A stretch of 40,596 bases of DNA from Candidatus Woesearchaeota archaeon (GCA_018303025.1 JAGVYZ010000020.1:1-40596); one strand, 5' to 3'; counted from the first letter of the stretch, positions 20,956 through 30,018 are shown. Program-made: numbers and translations. Notes: a model not told the origin generated them from the letters alone.

Positions 20956-21522
20956 ATGGATTTACCTCATGGAGATGATAGGACAAAGAAGTTTGTATCT
21001 TGCGTTGGATTAATAACAAGCAATGGGCCTTATGGAGATAATATCATGGCCTGCGAGTGGATTCACCAGGTTTCTTATAGTCCTGGGATTATGATGATTT
21101 CAGTAAAAACATCCAGAGCTAGTTATGAAAATATCAAACAATCTAAAGAATTTGGTATTAGCATTGCTTCTACTGAGCAAAATACTCTTTCTAGCTTATC
21201 TGGTGGAAGTTCTGCTAAGGTAATTGATAAAATTAATGCATTAAAAGAATTAGGATATAAATTTTACAAAGCCAAGAAAATTAATGTTTTAATGGTTGAA
21301 GATTCTGCATTAAATATTGAATGCAAATTAATGAAAGAAGTTGTTCTTGGAGATTATGTTTTATTTCTTGGAGAGATTATTGAGACTAAATTAGGCGAAA
21401 AAGAACCTTTAGCTTATCATGGTGGAAAATACTGGAAATTAGAAAATACAATTCCTAAACCAGAACCTGAAAAACTAGCTAACTTAAGCAAGGTTTTAGA
21501 GAAGTATAGAAAGAAAAAGTAG
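20956..21522 (+). CDS. Flavin reductase-like FMN-binding protein
   Basis: 188 residues of the split-barrel flavin reductase family: the strand VSCVGLITSNGPYGDNIMAC, then SPGIMMISVKTSRASYENIK and FGISIASTEQNTLSSLSGGS. These are the segments that form the FMN pocket and dimer face. ALNIECKLMKEVVLGDYVLF and GEIIETKLG follow. Members reduce or bind FMN with NAD(P)H, although some are only flavin carriers. AGGAG eight bases before the ATG makes this one of the few genes here with a ribosome-binding site and a short leader. It lies directly upstream of metK. Confidence 0.85.
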   Translation: MDLPHGDDRTKKFVSCVGLITSNGPYGDNIMACEWIHQVSYSPGIMMISVKTSRASYENIKQSKEFGISIASTEQNTLSSLSGGSSAKVIDKINALKELGYKFYKAKKINVLMVEDSALNIECKLMKEVVLGDYVLFLGEIIETKLGEKEPLAYHGGKYWKLENTIPKPEPEKLANLSKVLEKYRKKK

Positions 21523-21584
21523 CAATGAAATTACAATATCTTTAAAAGATTTTTTCTATCTTGTTTTTATTGGAGGAGATAGAG

Positions 21585-22739
21585 ATGAAAAATTATTTTA
21601 TGACTTCAGAGAGTGTTACAGAAGGGCATCCTGATAAAATTTGCGATCAAATAAGTGATGCTATTCTAGACAATTTAATTGTGCAGGATCCTTATTCGAG
21701 GGTTGCTGTTGAAACTATGGTTACAACAGGAAGTGTTCATGTTGCAGGCGAGGTAACAACAAGAGGATTTGCGGATGTTCAACAGATTGCAAGAAGAGTT
21801 TTAAAAGAAATTGGATATACTAATCCTGAATTTGGAATGGACTGTGAGGATGCTGGTGTGTGGGTTTCTATTCATGGACAAAGTGTTGATATTGCACAAG
21901 GTGTAAATTCTGATAAAAATAAAGAGCAAGGTGCAGGTGACCAGGGAATGATGTATGGATTTGCATGCAATGAAACAGAAGAATTAATGCCAATGCCTAT
22001 TATTTTTGCTCACAAATTAACTAAGAGATTAGCTGAGGTTAGAAAAAGTGGAATTATACCTTCATTGGGTCCTGATGGAAAATCCCAAGTTACTATTGAG
22101 TATAAGGATAATAAACCCTATAGAATTGAAGCTGTTGTTATTGCTCAACAACATAAAGAAGATATTGAAGAAGATGAATTAAGGCAGAGCATTTTTGAGA
22201 ATGTAATAAAACCTGTTTGCGGAAAAATGCTGGATAATAATACCAAAGTTCATATTAATGCAACAGGAAGATTTGTTATTGGCGGACCAGAAGGAGATAC
22301 AGGTGTAACTGGAAGAAAAATAATTGTAGACACTTATGGCGGTGTAGGAAGACATGGTGGTGGAGCTTTTTCTGGAAAAGATCCTAGCAAAGTTGATAGA
22401 AGCGGAGCATATATGGCAAGATATGTTGCTAAAAATATAGTTGCTGCTGGCTTAGCTGACAAATGTGAAGTGCAAATAAGTTATGCTATTGGAGTTGCTA
22501 AACCAACATCTGTCCATGTTGATTGCTTTGGAACAAATAAAATTCCTGAAGAAAGAATTATGGAATTAATTTTAGAGAATTTTGACATGAGACCAAGAGC
22601 AATTATTGAACACTTAAATCTTAGAAGACCAATTTACAGGAAAACAGCTGCTTATGGACATTTTGGAAGAAAAGACGAGGATTTTACCTGGGAAAAAACA
22701 GACAAGGCTGAGATTTTAAGAGAAGAAGCAAAAGTTTAA
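21585..22739 (+). CDS. metK: S-adenosylmethionine synthetase, bacterial type
   Basis: From the ATG after GGAGGAG (21571) the protein has 384 residues ([20 protein letters not shown]). The track start eight codons earlier is a [58 protein letters not shown] and AAYGHFGR are the complete bacterial MetK signatures, including the ATP and phosphate-binding loops. It makes SAM from methionine and ATP for methyltransferases such as the one at 19323. Most archaea carry a different, highly diverged MAT family, so a bacterial MetK points to ancient transfer. The TATA box of the next gene overlaps its stop codon. Confidence 0.97.
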   Translation: MKNYFMTSESVTEGHPDKICDQISDAILDNLIVQDPYSRVAVETMVTTGSVHVAGEVTTRGFADVQQIARRVLKEIGYTNPEFGMDCEDAGVWVSIHGQSVDIAQGVNSDKNKEQGAGDQGMMYGFACNETEELMPMPIIFAHKLTKRLAEVRKSGIIPSLGPDGKSQVTIEYKDNKPYRIEAVVIAQQHKEDIEEDELRQSIFENVIKPVCGKMLDNNTKVHINATGRFVIGGPEGDTGVTGRKIIVDTYGGVGRHGGGAFSGKDPSKVDRSGAYMARYVAKNIVAAGLADKCEVQISYAIGVAKPTSVHVDCFGTNKIPEERIMELILENFDMRPRAIIEHLNLRRPIYRKTAAYGHFGRKDEDFTWEKTDKAEILREEAKV

Positions 22740-22742
22740 ATT
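22735..22742 (+). promoter_or_regulatory. TATA-like box overlapping the metK stop codon
   Basis: TTTAAATT begins 30 bases before the ATG at 22765 and includes the metK TAA, showing how tightly the genes are packed. Confidence 0.55.
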
Positions 22743-22764
22743 AAACTTTTATTTTTTCTTTTAT

Positions 22765-23721
22765 ATGAAAAGAAAATACATTTTACTTTTTGCTTTGATT
22801 TTAATTATTGCTGCTTTCTTTTTTAATCTTGATAAAGAGGATATTACTGGAAGCACTGTAATTGATATTCCTAGTGAGAATGAAAGCATTTCTGTTTATT
22901 TTTGTCCATCTGAAAATTGTTTTCTACCTTTTTTAGATGCTGTTAAAAATTCTGAAAAAGTAGATTGTGCTTTTTTTGACATTAATGATATTGAATTAAT
23001 TGATGTTTTAAAAGAGAAAAATGCTCGTTTATTTGTTGATAATTATGAAGATGTTGTTAATTTATCTTTTGTAAGAGTTGATAATAAAGATGCTTACATG
23101 CATAATAAGTTTTGTATATTAGATGATAAAATTATAACTGGAAGCTTAAATCCCACTATTACTGACATTAACAAGAATAATAACAATTATTTAATTATTA
23201 AGTCTAAATATTTACTAGAAAATTATGCAAATGAATTCAATGAAATCTGGAATTATGAAAATATTTCCAAAAATGTAAATTATCCTGCTGTTTATTTAAA
23301 TGGAAATAAAATAGAGAATTATTTTTGCCCCGAAGACAATTGCGAGGATAGAATATATGATATTTTGGAAAATGCTAGTGAAAGCATTTATTTCATAACT
23401 TATTCTTTTACTTCAGACAGATTAGGAGAGTTAATCTTGAGTAAAAATATAACTAAACAAGGTGTGTTTGACAATAGCCAGGCTGGAAGCAGGTATTCTG
23501 AATATTGGAAACTGCAAAATTATTCTATAAGAGACAATAACAAGGGATTAATGCATCACAAGGTGTTTATTATTGACAAGAAAATTGTTGTGACTGGAAG
23601 CTATAATCCTACTATGAACGGAAATGAGAACAATGACGAGAATATATTAATTATTCATGATGAGAAAATAGCTTCTTTATACTTAAATGAGTTTTGGAAG
23701 ATTTATAATTATCAAAGCTAA
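22765..23721 (+). CDS. Exported phospholipase D-superfamily protein
   Basis: 318 residues. The N-terminal KRKYILLFALILIIAAFFF is a signal anchor. Two PLD domains follow, each beginning with YFCP(S/E) and each carrying an HxKxxxxD motif: MHNKFCILDDKIITGS near 112 and MHHKVFIIDKKIVVTGSYNP near 267. Each motif is followed by the usual (G)S-x-N. The pair of HKD motifs forms one active site, so phosphodiester hydrolysis outside the cell is plausible: nuclease (PLD6/Nuc-like) or phospholipase. CPSENC and CPEDNC cysteine pairs may form disulfides. The first motif has weaker surroundings than the second. Confidence 0.85.
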   Translation: MKRKYILLFALILIIAAFFFNLDKEDITGSTVIDIPSENESISVYFCPSENCFLPFLDAVKNSEKVDCAFFDINDIELIDVLKEKNARLFVDNYEDVVNLSFVRVDNKDAYMHNKFCILDDKIITGSLNPTITDINKNNNNYLIIKSKYLLENYANEFNEIWNYENISKNVNYPAVYLNGNKIENYFCPEDNCEDRIYDILENASESIYFITYSFTSDRLGELILSKNITKQGVFDNSQAGSRYSEYWKLQNYSIRDNNKGLMHHKVFIIDKKIVVTGSYNPTMNGNENNDENILIIHDEKIASLYLNEFWKIYNYQS

Positions 23722-23730
23722 AAGACAAGC

Positions 23731-23738
23731 TTTAAAAA
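23731..23738 (+). promoter_or_regulatory. TATA-like box of the gene at 23760
   Basis: TTTAAAAA lies 29 bases before the ATG, consistent with a leaderless message. Confidence 0.55.
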
Positions 23739-23759
23739 TTTTTTTATAAATCAATATTT

Positions 23760-24476
23760 ATGGCAACTGTCTTAGAATTAGCTATAAGGGAAGGTTCTGG
23801 AATAGAAATATTAGGAGAACCACAAGAAAGACTGGCATTAATGTCTGGAGATTTACAGACTATTCCTGCTTCTAAAGGATTTTCACTAAAACATTATAGG
23901 CTAAGTCCTGTATTTAGAAATAATCTAGGTATGCTGGGTTATATGAGCTTGGGCATAATGAGATATGGATTAGATGCTTATTTGAAAAAATGGGGGCATG
24001 ATGAAACATATTTTGATGGTGTAGATGTTTTAAAAGTTCTTACTGAAAATCCTGATGCTTTTATGGAATGGAGTCTTTTGGCTGGAGTAATTGATATTCC
24101 TGAAACAATTATTGAAAGCTTAAAATGTGAAAAAGAAAGGGCTATGGGTTCCAGAAAAAGAAGGGTTGGAACTGATAGAGATTTTATAAATGCTTTTGGA
24201 TTAAGTCAATTTACAGATGAACTTAATATTCCTGGTTTTAATTCTGATGAATTTGGTTTAAATGGCGTTTATAGAACAGCTTATCATCCTGATTCACATA
24301 ATCCTAATTTATTTGATATGGATGTTTTAAAAGGAGAAATAAAGCATGATACAGAAGTTTTGGTTGGTTATTTAGCAAAAATGCAGGACTGGGTAAGATA
24401 TGCACAAAGTGAGGATTGGAGGAAAAAACCAATTCAATATTCAGAAGTTAGCCTTGCATTAGGTCCAAGAGTTTAA
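23760..24476 (+). CDS. Unknown 238-residue protein
   Basis: MATVLELAIREGSGIEILGE starts a soluble, mostly helical protein with a long helical mid-part (GYMSLGIMRYGLDAYLKKWG) and KRRVGTDRDFINAFGLSQFT. I recognise no domain. It has its own TATA box and no operon partner. Like the genes at 14356, 24547, 25128, 28072 and 33573, it belongs to the large set of lineage-specific proteins in this genome. Confidence 0.65.
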   Translation: MATVLELAIREGSGIEILGEPQERLALMSGDLQTIPASKGFSLKHYRLSPVFRNNLGMLGYMSLGIMRYGLDAYLKKWGHDETYFDGVDVLKVLTENPDAFMEWSLLAGVIDIPETIIESLKCEKERAMGSRKRRVGTDRDFINAFGLSQFTDELNIPGFNSDEFGLNGVYRTAYHPDSHNPNLFDMDVLKGEIKHDTEVLVGYLAKMQDWVRYAQSEDWRKKPIQYSEVSLALGPRV

Positions 24477-24546
24477 ATCTACAATTTTAGATTATACAAT
24501 AATTAAATATAGAAATGCTTTTAGATGGTATTTTTTAATCTTAAGA

Positions 24547-25131
24547 ATGATTTTACTTCGACCAACTAATACTGAAATTGTTTATCAAAGACTAAGAAGT
24601 TCTAGAAGAGAAACAGAATATGATTGTGATATAGAAGAATTAATGCCTGGGGATATTGAAGGTATAACTTGTGATACTCCTACGATACCTTTACCTGCAC
24701 CTTTGGAAAAATGTTATGTTCTATTAGAATCTGATGGATTTGCATATTCTGGCGAAATAGGAATTTCAGCCGGAGATAAAACTTGCATTGATGAATTAAG
24801 AGGTTTTAATCGTGTTAATTTAATAAAATATTTTGAAGATCTTAGGAGTTCTACTCCTGTAGATTTAGGTGATAAAATTATTGCAATGGACAGTGGAGTT
24901 TATTTTTATGATGTTAATCCAAATCAAGCTTCTTTTATGTTATGTTATGATATTGAAGATAATGTTGCTTTATTGACTTTTGGGAAGAGCGGAACAAGGA
25001 GAAGAGAGCTTTCTACTCCTGGTGATTTTAAAAAATCTTTAGATGACTTTTGCAGAACAGTTAATTTAGTAATAAATTGTTTTTATGCTAATCCCTATGA
25101 GCATAAACTAGAATTGCCTGTTTATTTTTAA
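24547..25131 (+). CDS. Unknown 194-residue protein
   Basis: MILLRPTNTEIVYQRLRSSR begins a soluble protein with strand-rich middle parts (CYVLLESDGFAYSGEIGISA). No family is recognised. The upstream TATA-like sequence is weak. It converges on the minus-strand gene at 25128 with a four-base overlap of stop regions. The 70 bases before it contain no other signal. Confidence 0.6.
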   Translation: MILLRPTNTEIVYQRLRSSRRETEYDCDIEELMPGDIEGITCDTPTIPLPAPLEKCYVLLESDGFAYSGEIGISAGDKTCIDELRGFNRVNLIKYFEDLRSSTPVDLGDKIIAMDSGVYFYDVNPNQASFMLCYDIEDNVALLTFGKSGTRRRELSTPGDFKKSLDDFCRTVNLVINCFYANPYEHKLELPVYF

Positions 25132-25592
25132 TTAAAATCTATTCTTAATTGGTGATTTGGTTCTTCTACTATTGGATATTTAGGTTCAACTTTGGCAAAT
25201 AAGTCTCTATTCAATCTTTTTCTGTAAACATTTTCTACTTCTGCCCTATGTTCTGCTGGTATAATTACTCTTGGATAAAATTCTGATTCTGCTGTATGTG
25301 CTTCAACTACTAAACCTGACATAGTGTCAGACACTCTTAATCTTACATAATTTGTCAATGATTTTTTAAAATAATCAGACAATCTTCCGTTTAATGTTCT
25401 ATCTGGTCTACTATAAACTCTTCCTGAATTGTGCCTAAATCCTCTTTCACATTCATTTTTTTCTGCAAGTTTCCAAGCATCCCAGAAAAAAGTTTTTGCA
25501 TGAGAATATTCATCTCTTTTAAGAGTTAATACACCTACATGACCTGGTGTAATTTGGTTTACTGGTTTTTGTTTAGGGGCTAAATTTCTCAT
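25128..25592 (-). CDS. Unknown 154-residue protein
   Basis: I prefer the ATG at 25592 (MRNLAPKQKPVNQITPGHVG) over the track's 25601, because CTTATAAA on the plus strand (TTTATAAG on minus) lies 29 bases upstream of it and only 20 from the longer start. The protein is soluble and basic, with no recognised domain. KTFFWDAWKLAEKNECERGF and TNYVRLRVSDTMSGLVVEAH suggest an alpha/beta fold. Confidence 0.6.
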   Translation of the reverse strand: MRNLAPKQKPVNQITPGHVGVLTLKRDEYSHAKTFFWDAWKLAEKNECERGFRHNSGRVYSRPDRTLNGRLSDYFKKSLTNYVRLRVSDTMSGLVVEAHTAESEFYPRVIIPAEHRAEVENVYRKRLNRDLFAKVEPKYPIVEEPNHQLRIDFN

Positions 25593-25637
25593 AAAATCCA
25601 TAGGTTTTTTTTCCTTATAAATCTTTTGTTTTTGTTA

Positions 25638-26735
25638 CTACTCTTTGGTTACCCAATTACTTAAGAATTCTTTCCTGAATTTTTTGAAATTATTTTCTTT
25701 AATGTTTAATCTTATTTCTTTCATTAGGTTTGTAATATAATGAATATTATGATAAGTTGCTAGTTTGTATCCTACTCCTTCCTTGAATTTTAATTGATAT
25801 TGGATATATGCTCTGCTATAATTCTTGCAAACATAACAAGAACAGTTTTCATCTATTGGAGATTCATCTTTAAAAAATTCTTTTCTTAGAATATGGAGCT
25901 TGCCTTTTGATGTAAATAAATTGCCATGGCGTGCATTTTGTGTTGGGAAAACTGAATCAAAAATATCTATTCCTTCATTTACTGAATTTACAATATCTGG
26001 AGGAGAGCCTACACCCATTAAGTATCTTACTTTATCTTTTCTTAGATATTTTGCATGCAGTTTAATTGAATCAAACATTTTCTTTTTGCTTTCTCCTATG
26101 CATAAACCACCTAATGCCAATCCATCTACCTCTTTTTTATTAAAAAATTCTATGCTTTTTTTCCTTAAAGCAGGAAAAACAGAACCCTGGGTTATTCCAA
26201 ATAATAACTGTTTTTTATCTTTATGTGCTTTAATGCATCTATCTGCCCAAGCATGAGTTAGTTTAACTGCATCTTTTACACTTTCATAATCTTGACCATA
26301 TTCAGGCAAGTTATCTAAACACATTACTACATCTGCTCCTATTTTTTCCTGGACTTCCATTGATTTTTCTGGAGTGAAATTAAATTTTTTCCCATCAAAC
26401 GGACTTTTGAAATTTATTCCTTGTTCATTGTAATCAATTAAAAAAGCTGGCCTTAACATTTGGAAGCCACCAGAATCAGTGAAAATTACATTATGAAACT
26501 TCATGAAATTATGCAATCCTTTAAATTTTTCAATTACTTCTAAACCTGGTCTTAAATATAAAACCAATGAATTTGAGATTATTGCTGGTGTTCCTATTGT
26601 TTCTAATTCTATACTTGATAAATGCTTTACAGATGCTTTTGTAGCTACTGGCATAAAGAAAGGTGTTTCAATTTCACCATGCCTTGTTTTGAATTTGCAG
26701 TTTCTTGCATTTTTTTCTTTAGATAAGATTTCCAT
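25638..26735 (-). CDS. tgt: tRNA-guanine transglycosylase, bacterial-like single-domain form
   Basis: 365 residues. The TIM-barrel motifs are intact: TPFFMPVATKASVKHLSSIE, FTDSGGFQML, the catalytic aspartates in VVMCLDN and GIDIFDSVFPTQNARHGNLF, and the GLALGGLCIGE loop. Zinc ligands are CSCYVC and a later histidine (TYHNIHY). Length and wording match bacterial queuine-type Tgt rather than the longer archaeal TgtA with its PUA domain. It exchanges a guanine in tRNA for a modified base. Whether the substrate is preQ1/queuine at position 34 or preQ0 at position 15 cannot be settled here. CTTAAAAA lies 29 bases upstream of the ATG. Confidence 0.93.
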   Translation of the reverse strand: MEILSKEKNARNCKFKTRHGEIETPFFMPVATKASVKHLSSIELETIGTPAIISNSLVLYLRPGLEVIEKFKGLHNFMKFHNVIFTDSGGFQMLRPAFLIDYNEQGINFKSPFDGKKFNFTPEKSMEVQEKIGADVVMCLDNLPEYGQDYESVKDAVKLTHAWADRCIKAHKDKKQLLFGITQGSVFPALRKKSIEFFNKKEVDGLALGGLCIGESKKKMFDSIKLHAKYLRKDKVRYLMGVGSPPDIVNSVNEGIDIFDSVFPTQNARHGNLFTSKGKLHILRKEFFKDESPIDENCSCYVCKNYSRAYIQYQLKFKEGVGYKLATYHNIHYITNLMKEIRLNIKENNFKKFRKEFLSNWVTKE

Positions 26736-26844
26736 GTAAAATATTATTTCTAATTATTTTTAAGACTAATTGTTTATGCATGAAAAGAAATTTAGATATT
26801 ATTTCATTTTCTGGTGGTGCTGAAAGAAATTTTAAAAAATAGAT

Positions 26845-27378
26845 TTAAGAAAAATCTTTAGTAGAGTCTATTATTTCTTTTACTTTATTTACAAATTTTA
26901 TTGCACTTGTTCTTAGAAATTCTGCTTCGTTTAAATCAAAAGTTTTTTGCGTTGAATAACTTGCTTTATTCCTCTTACCCTTTGCTTCAATATAGTAAAG
27001 AACCTCTTCTTTCTTTATTGTTATTTTTTCCAATGTTTCAATCTCTTCTTTATTCAATTCTTTTTTATAAAATTCTTTAATAAGGATAAGAAGTGTTGCT
27101 AAATGATCTTTTGTTGAATATCCTTTCAAAGCACAAAGTGCTAAAGAAGCATGGTAAATAGAATAATAAGTGCTTACGATAGCCCAATCATTAAACTCTT
27201 TTAATTCTAAAGTTGATTTTGCAAATTTTAAGTTATGGTCTGTTTTTTCGATATGACCTTTTACAAGCTCTTGAATTTCTGTTTCTTTTTTTACTTTCTT
27301 TGATTTAAGATATTTTTGAAAATCTTTGATTCTTCTTTTTTCATCTTCAAGCCAAATATCCCATATTTCTTTAGCCAT
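26845..27378 (-). CDS. HEPN-domain protein (partner of MNT)
   Basis: 177 residues of helices: NHLFAKS-like LKFAKSTLELKEFNDWAIVS followed by TYYSIYHASLALCALKG is the HEPN hallmark. KGKRNKASYS aligns with the Rx4-6H RNase motif but has tyrosine where the histidine usually stands, a variant common in archaeal members. It overlaps the nucleotidyltransferase gene by eight bases, so the two form a type VII (HEPN/MNT) toxin-antitoxin pair or a related regulatory duo. The Y variant leaves RNase activity open. Confidence 0.85.
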   Translation of the reverse strand: MAKEIWDIWLEDEKRRIKDFQKYLKSKKVKKETEIQELVKGHIEKTDHNLKFAKSTLELKEFNDWAIVSTYYSIYHASLALCALKGYSTKDHLATLLILIKEFYKKELNKEEIETLEKITIKKEEVLYYIEAKGKRNKASYSTQKTFDLNEAEFLRTSAIKFVNKVKEIIDSTKDFS

Positions 27379-27976
27379 TTAACACCTCTTTGTAAAATTT
27401 ATCAAACCCTGTTATTGCAAATCCTGTTTTTATAGCATGAGTTATAACTTTATCCTCTTCTTTAAGTATTTGCTCTTTAAAATAGTCAAAGTCAACAATA
27501 AATGTTTGTATTTTAGTTCCTGTTATAGCTTCTATATCTTCTTTTAGTTTTGTGTCTTTTTTTTCTTTATTGTTATAAATGAGTAGAATATCTATATCGC
27601 TTTCTTTTGAAAACGTCCCCTTTGCAGTTGAGCCAAAGACTACGGCAATTAAAGGTTTAACTTTAAGATTATCTAAGAATTCATTAATTGCCCTTTTTCT
27701 TTCTGAAGGCAGATTATTAAATCTTTTATAATCAAAATAAGAAAAAATAAAGTATATAATTTTATTATTTGGATTGATTTTATAAAAGGTATTTCCTATT
27801 TTTTTAGTAGAAACTATTAAATTTTCTAGATTCTTCAAATGTTTAAGAGTTGTATTTGGTGTTAAATTAGTTTCCCTTAATATTTCACTAAAATATAATT
27901 CTTTATTTCTGTTTCTATAAAAACATTCTAGTATTTTTTCCTTTCCTTTCCCAAACAAACTATCTTTATTGTTCAT
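27371..27976 (-). CDS. Winged-helix plus MNT nucleotidyltransferase antitoxin
   Basis: An N-terminal winged helix (ELYFSEILRETNLTPNTTLK) is fused to an MNT domain with AVVFGSTAKGTFSKESDIDI, the GSx10DxD active site that in type VII systems AMPylates the HEPN toxin. I use the second ATG (27976; MNNKDSLFGKGK). ACATAAAATGAACAA is duplicated 21 bases apart at the two candidate starts, and the CTTATAAG box is too close to the first. The fused winged helix suggests that the protein also regulates its own promoter. Confidence 0.85.
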   Translation of the reverse strand: MNNKDSLFGKGKEKILECFYRNRNKELYFSEILRETNLTPNTTLKHLKNLENLIVSTKKIGNTFYKINPNNKIIYFIFSYFDYKRFNNLPSERKRAINEFLDNLKVKPLIAVVFGSTAKGTFSKESDIDILLIYNNKEKKDTKLKEDIEAITGTKIQTFIVDFDYFKEQILKEEDKVITHAIKTGFAITGFDKFYKEVLNG

Positions 27977-28071
27977 TTTATGTATAATCTTGTTCATTTT
28001 ATGTACTTATAAGCTTTTGGATTAGGTATGAAAAGAAATTAAGCATTAATCAGATTAGAAGAAATTTATAG

Positions 28072-28986
28072 TTAATGTTGATTTAATCTTCCTAATATTT
28101 GTATTAGGCTATTTCTAACTTTTCTTTTTATTTTTGGATCGAGTTCCCAATAATGTACATCCCAAGTTCTTCTATCTTCGTCATCTGAATTAACATATCC
28201 TGTTCCTAAAATTTCAGGAATTCCTGTTGGTTTTCCTCTTAGAACTATTGGAAAATCTAATTTGTCTTCAAGAATTGGAGCTGGATAAATTGTAAAGTGA
28301 TTTTTTGTCGGATTAAACTCAAAATATGGAACTATTTCCTGATTATTTATTTTAATTGCAGCTTTTTGAACTCTTCTTCCATGTGACCATTGTCTAATAA
28401 GATTTTCATAGAATTTGTCTGGATTTATTGGACATACTAAAATTGGCAATGGTTCTTCTGGTAAATCAAATCTTGCTGTTTGATAACAAACAGGTCGATC
28501 TCCAAAAATAAAAGGATACCAAAATAAGAAATCACTTTGTTGTTCTATTACAACTCCTCTTATATGAGGGTTATGATAAATTGAGAGTGGTGATGATGAA
28601 ATTGATTTTTTAGAATTGCGTGCAAATTCTAACTCATCCCAACCATTTTGTTTACCATTAATATTATATGATTCATAATGAGACATTGGTTTTACTGAAA
28701 CAAAACAAGGAACAGTTAATCCAAACATATTTACATCTTTGATAATTATTGGAACATTATCTTTTGGCCATACTTTTAATTCTGCAACTTTTTTTTCTTC
28801 TACTTTAGCATGATTATAAGGCGAGGGAATTAGAGTATATGGAAAAGAAACAGTTTGCAAAGTTGAATCAAATTCTTCTTGAGAATAAACTCTTCTTCCT
28901 TCGAAACCTAATTGCCACCAGAGAACATCTCTTTTATCTATAATACCCTTATTTTTTAATTCATTAAGCAAATTCTTATCAATCAT
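28072..28986 (-). CDS. Unknown 304-residue protein, second gene of a three-gene string
   Basis: MIDKNLLNELKNKGIIDKRD begins a soluble protein with repeated aromatic-rich strands (WWQLGFEGRRVYSQEEF, SDFLFWYPFIFGDRP). No known domain is recognised. The ATG follows the stop of the 165-residue gene by one base, and a third gene (29442-29759) lies upstream, so the three are co-transcribed from the TATA box before 29759. The shared operon suggests a common task that the sequence does not reveal. Confidence 0.65.
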   Translation of the reverse strand: MIDKNLLNELKNKGIIDKRDVLWWQLGFEGRRVYSQEEFDSTLQTVSFPYTLIPSPYNHAKVEEKKVAELKVWPKDNVPIIIKDVNMFGLTVPCFVSVKPMSHYESYNINGKQNGWDELEFARNSKKSISSSPLSIYHNPHIRGVVIEQQSDFLFWYPFIFGDRPVCYQTARFDLPEEPLPILVCPINPDKFYENLIRQWSHGRRVQKAAIKINNQEIVPYFEFNPTKNHFTIYPAPILEDKLDFPIVLRGKPTGIPEILGTGYVNSDDEDRRTWDVHYWELDPKIKRKVRNSLIQILGRLNQH

Positions 28987-28987
28987 T

Positions 28988-29485
28988 TTAAATATAATCT
29001 AAAGGATTTATTCCATATTGTTTCTCCAAATGGGTTCTTGCTCCTTTTAATCTTTGAATCAAACTAGGAACTTCTCTTAATTCTGGAACTATGTAAATTT
29101 TTGTGTCGGGAATACGACCTCTCATATCTGGATTTATCCAAAATGCAGTAATTCCTAGTTTGTCTGCTAAAGAAGCTTCTTCTCGCGATCTAGTAATTAA
29201 AACATCTTCTTGATGTAATTTTTTTAATATGCTTTCTACTGTAAAATCAACTACCAAGCATTCTTTGTTTAATGGGCTATCTGCATACCATGGTTTTGTT
29301 TGTTTTTCTGTATTGTGAAGAAAAATTTTTGTTTTGCGCATTCCTTTTTTGGAAGCAATGATAACATTGCCGTAGGCTGGCAAGGTGCTTAGAGTAAGAA
29401 CACTTCCTGGAATTCTTTTACCTCTATCTAAAATTATACCTTCAGATTGCACTAACACATTCACTTTCTTCTCCCCCTGAATCAT
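28988..29485 (-). CDS. Unknown protein, possibly degenerate HAD-like
   Basis: 165 residues. VNVLVQSEGIILDRGKRIPG, then IIASKKGMRKTKIFLHN and VLITRSREEASLADKLGITA follow the strand order of HAD phosphatases (motif I, hydrophobic strand, motif IV region). The motif I aspartates are replaced (QSEG), so catalysis is unlikely if the resemblance is real. The start overlaps the upstream gene by 44 bases; an in-frame GTG at 29464 is an alternative. The next gene follows after one base. Confidence 0.5.
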   Translation of the reverse strand: MIQGEKKVNVLVQSEGIILDRGKRIPGSVLTLSTLPAYGNVIIASKKGMRKTKIFLHNTEKQTKPWYADSPLNKECLVVDFTVESILKKLHQEDVLITRSREEASLADKLGITAFWINPDMRGRIPDTKIYIVPELREVPSLIQRLKGARTHLEKQYGINPLDYI

Positions 29486-29759
29486 TTATTATTTTATTTT
29501 CTATTGCTTCTATGTTTTCTGGTTTTCCTTCTAATTTTATTTTAATCTTTGTTTGTTCCTGGGATTTTTTTTCGTAAGTAACTTCTACTTCATAATCATT
29601 TAAGTACCATACATGGGTTATTGGTTTTGCTCCTTGTTTTTTCTCTACTGAAACATTTAAAGAATGAGGAACATTTGAAATATATCTTGAAAAATTTTCA
29701 TGACTCCAAAAGCCTTCTCCTATATCATGATAAATAACCTTAATGATTATATTTTTCAT
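29442..29759 (-). CDS. Unknown 105-residue protein, first gene of the string
   Basis: MKNIIIKVIYHDIGEGFWSH starts a small beta-rich protein (VEVTYEKKSQEQTKIKIKLE) of unknown family. TTTATAAA lies 29 bases upstream of the ATG, marking the promoter of the three-gene unit running left to 28072. It is divergent from the zinc-ribbon gene at 29877, sharing a 117-base intergenic space. Confidence 0.6.
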   Translation of the reverse strand: MKNIIIKVIYHDIGEGFWSHENFSRYISNVPHSLNVSVEKKQGAKPITHVWYLNDYEVEVTYEKKSQEQTKIKIKLEGKPENIEAIENKIINDSGGEESECVSAI

Positions 29760-29876
29760 GTTTTATGTAGAATTTTCTTATTTATAAATTTATGTTTTGG
29801 AACCACTCTAAAATGGTAAAGTTTAAATATAAGAAGCGTGCTAAAATAATAAGCAAAAAGAGTGAAGGGGTAAAAA

Positions 29877-30005
29877 ATGCAGGCTATATGCAAAGAATGT
29901 GGAGCAATATATACAATTGAAGGAAACTTGCCAGAAGAATTTTCTTGTTTCTGCAAGTCAGAGGAATTTAAAATTATAAATGAAGGGATTGAGCTAACTG
30001 CGTAA
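29877..30005 (+). CDS. 42-residue zinc-ribbon protein
   Basis: Too short for the ORF track, which lists a false antisense ORF here. The ATG follows GAAGGGG by five bases and reads MQAICKECGAIYTIEGNLPE then EFSCFCKSEEFKI. CxxC plus CxC is a minimal zinc ribbon, as in small archaeal rubredoxin-like or RPB9-like peptides. TTTAAATA at 29822-29829 gives a promoter with a leader of about 27 bases, unlike most genes here. The hairpin 30004-30018 sits at its stop codon. Confidence 0.7.
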   Translation: MQAICKECGAIYTIEGNLPEEFSCFCKSEEFKIINEGIELTA

Positions 30006-30018
30006 GGACTGCGTCCTT
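30004..30018 (+). terminator. Hairpin terminator after the 42-residue gene
   Basis: AAGGAC-TGC-GTCCTT is a perfect six-base stem overlapping the stop codon. A T-rich run (TTCTTTCTTTTT) follows about 17 bases later. Confidence 0.5.

Noticed and set aside
26780-26842. 20-codon ORF MKRNLDIISFSGGAERNFKK
   Set aside because: No clear TATA box or homology. The same 12-base ATGAAAAGAAAT near 28028 leads at once to a stop, so the shared start is probably chance.
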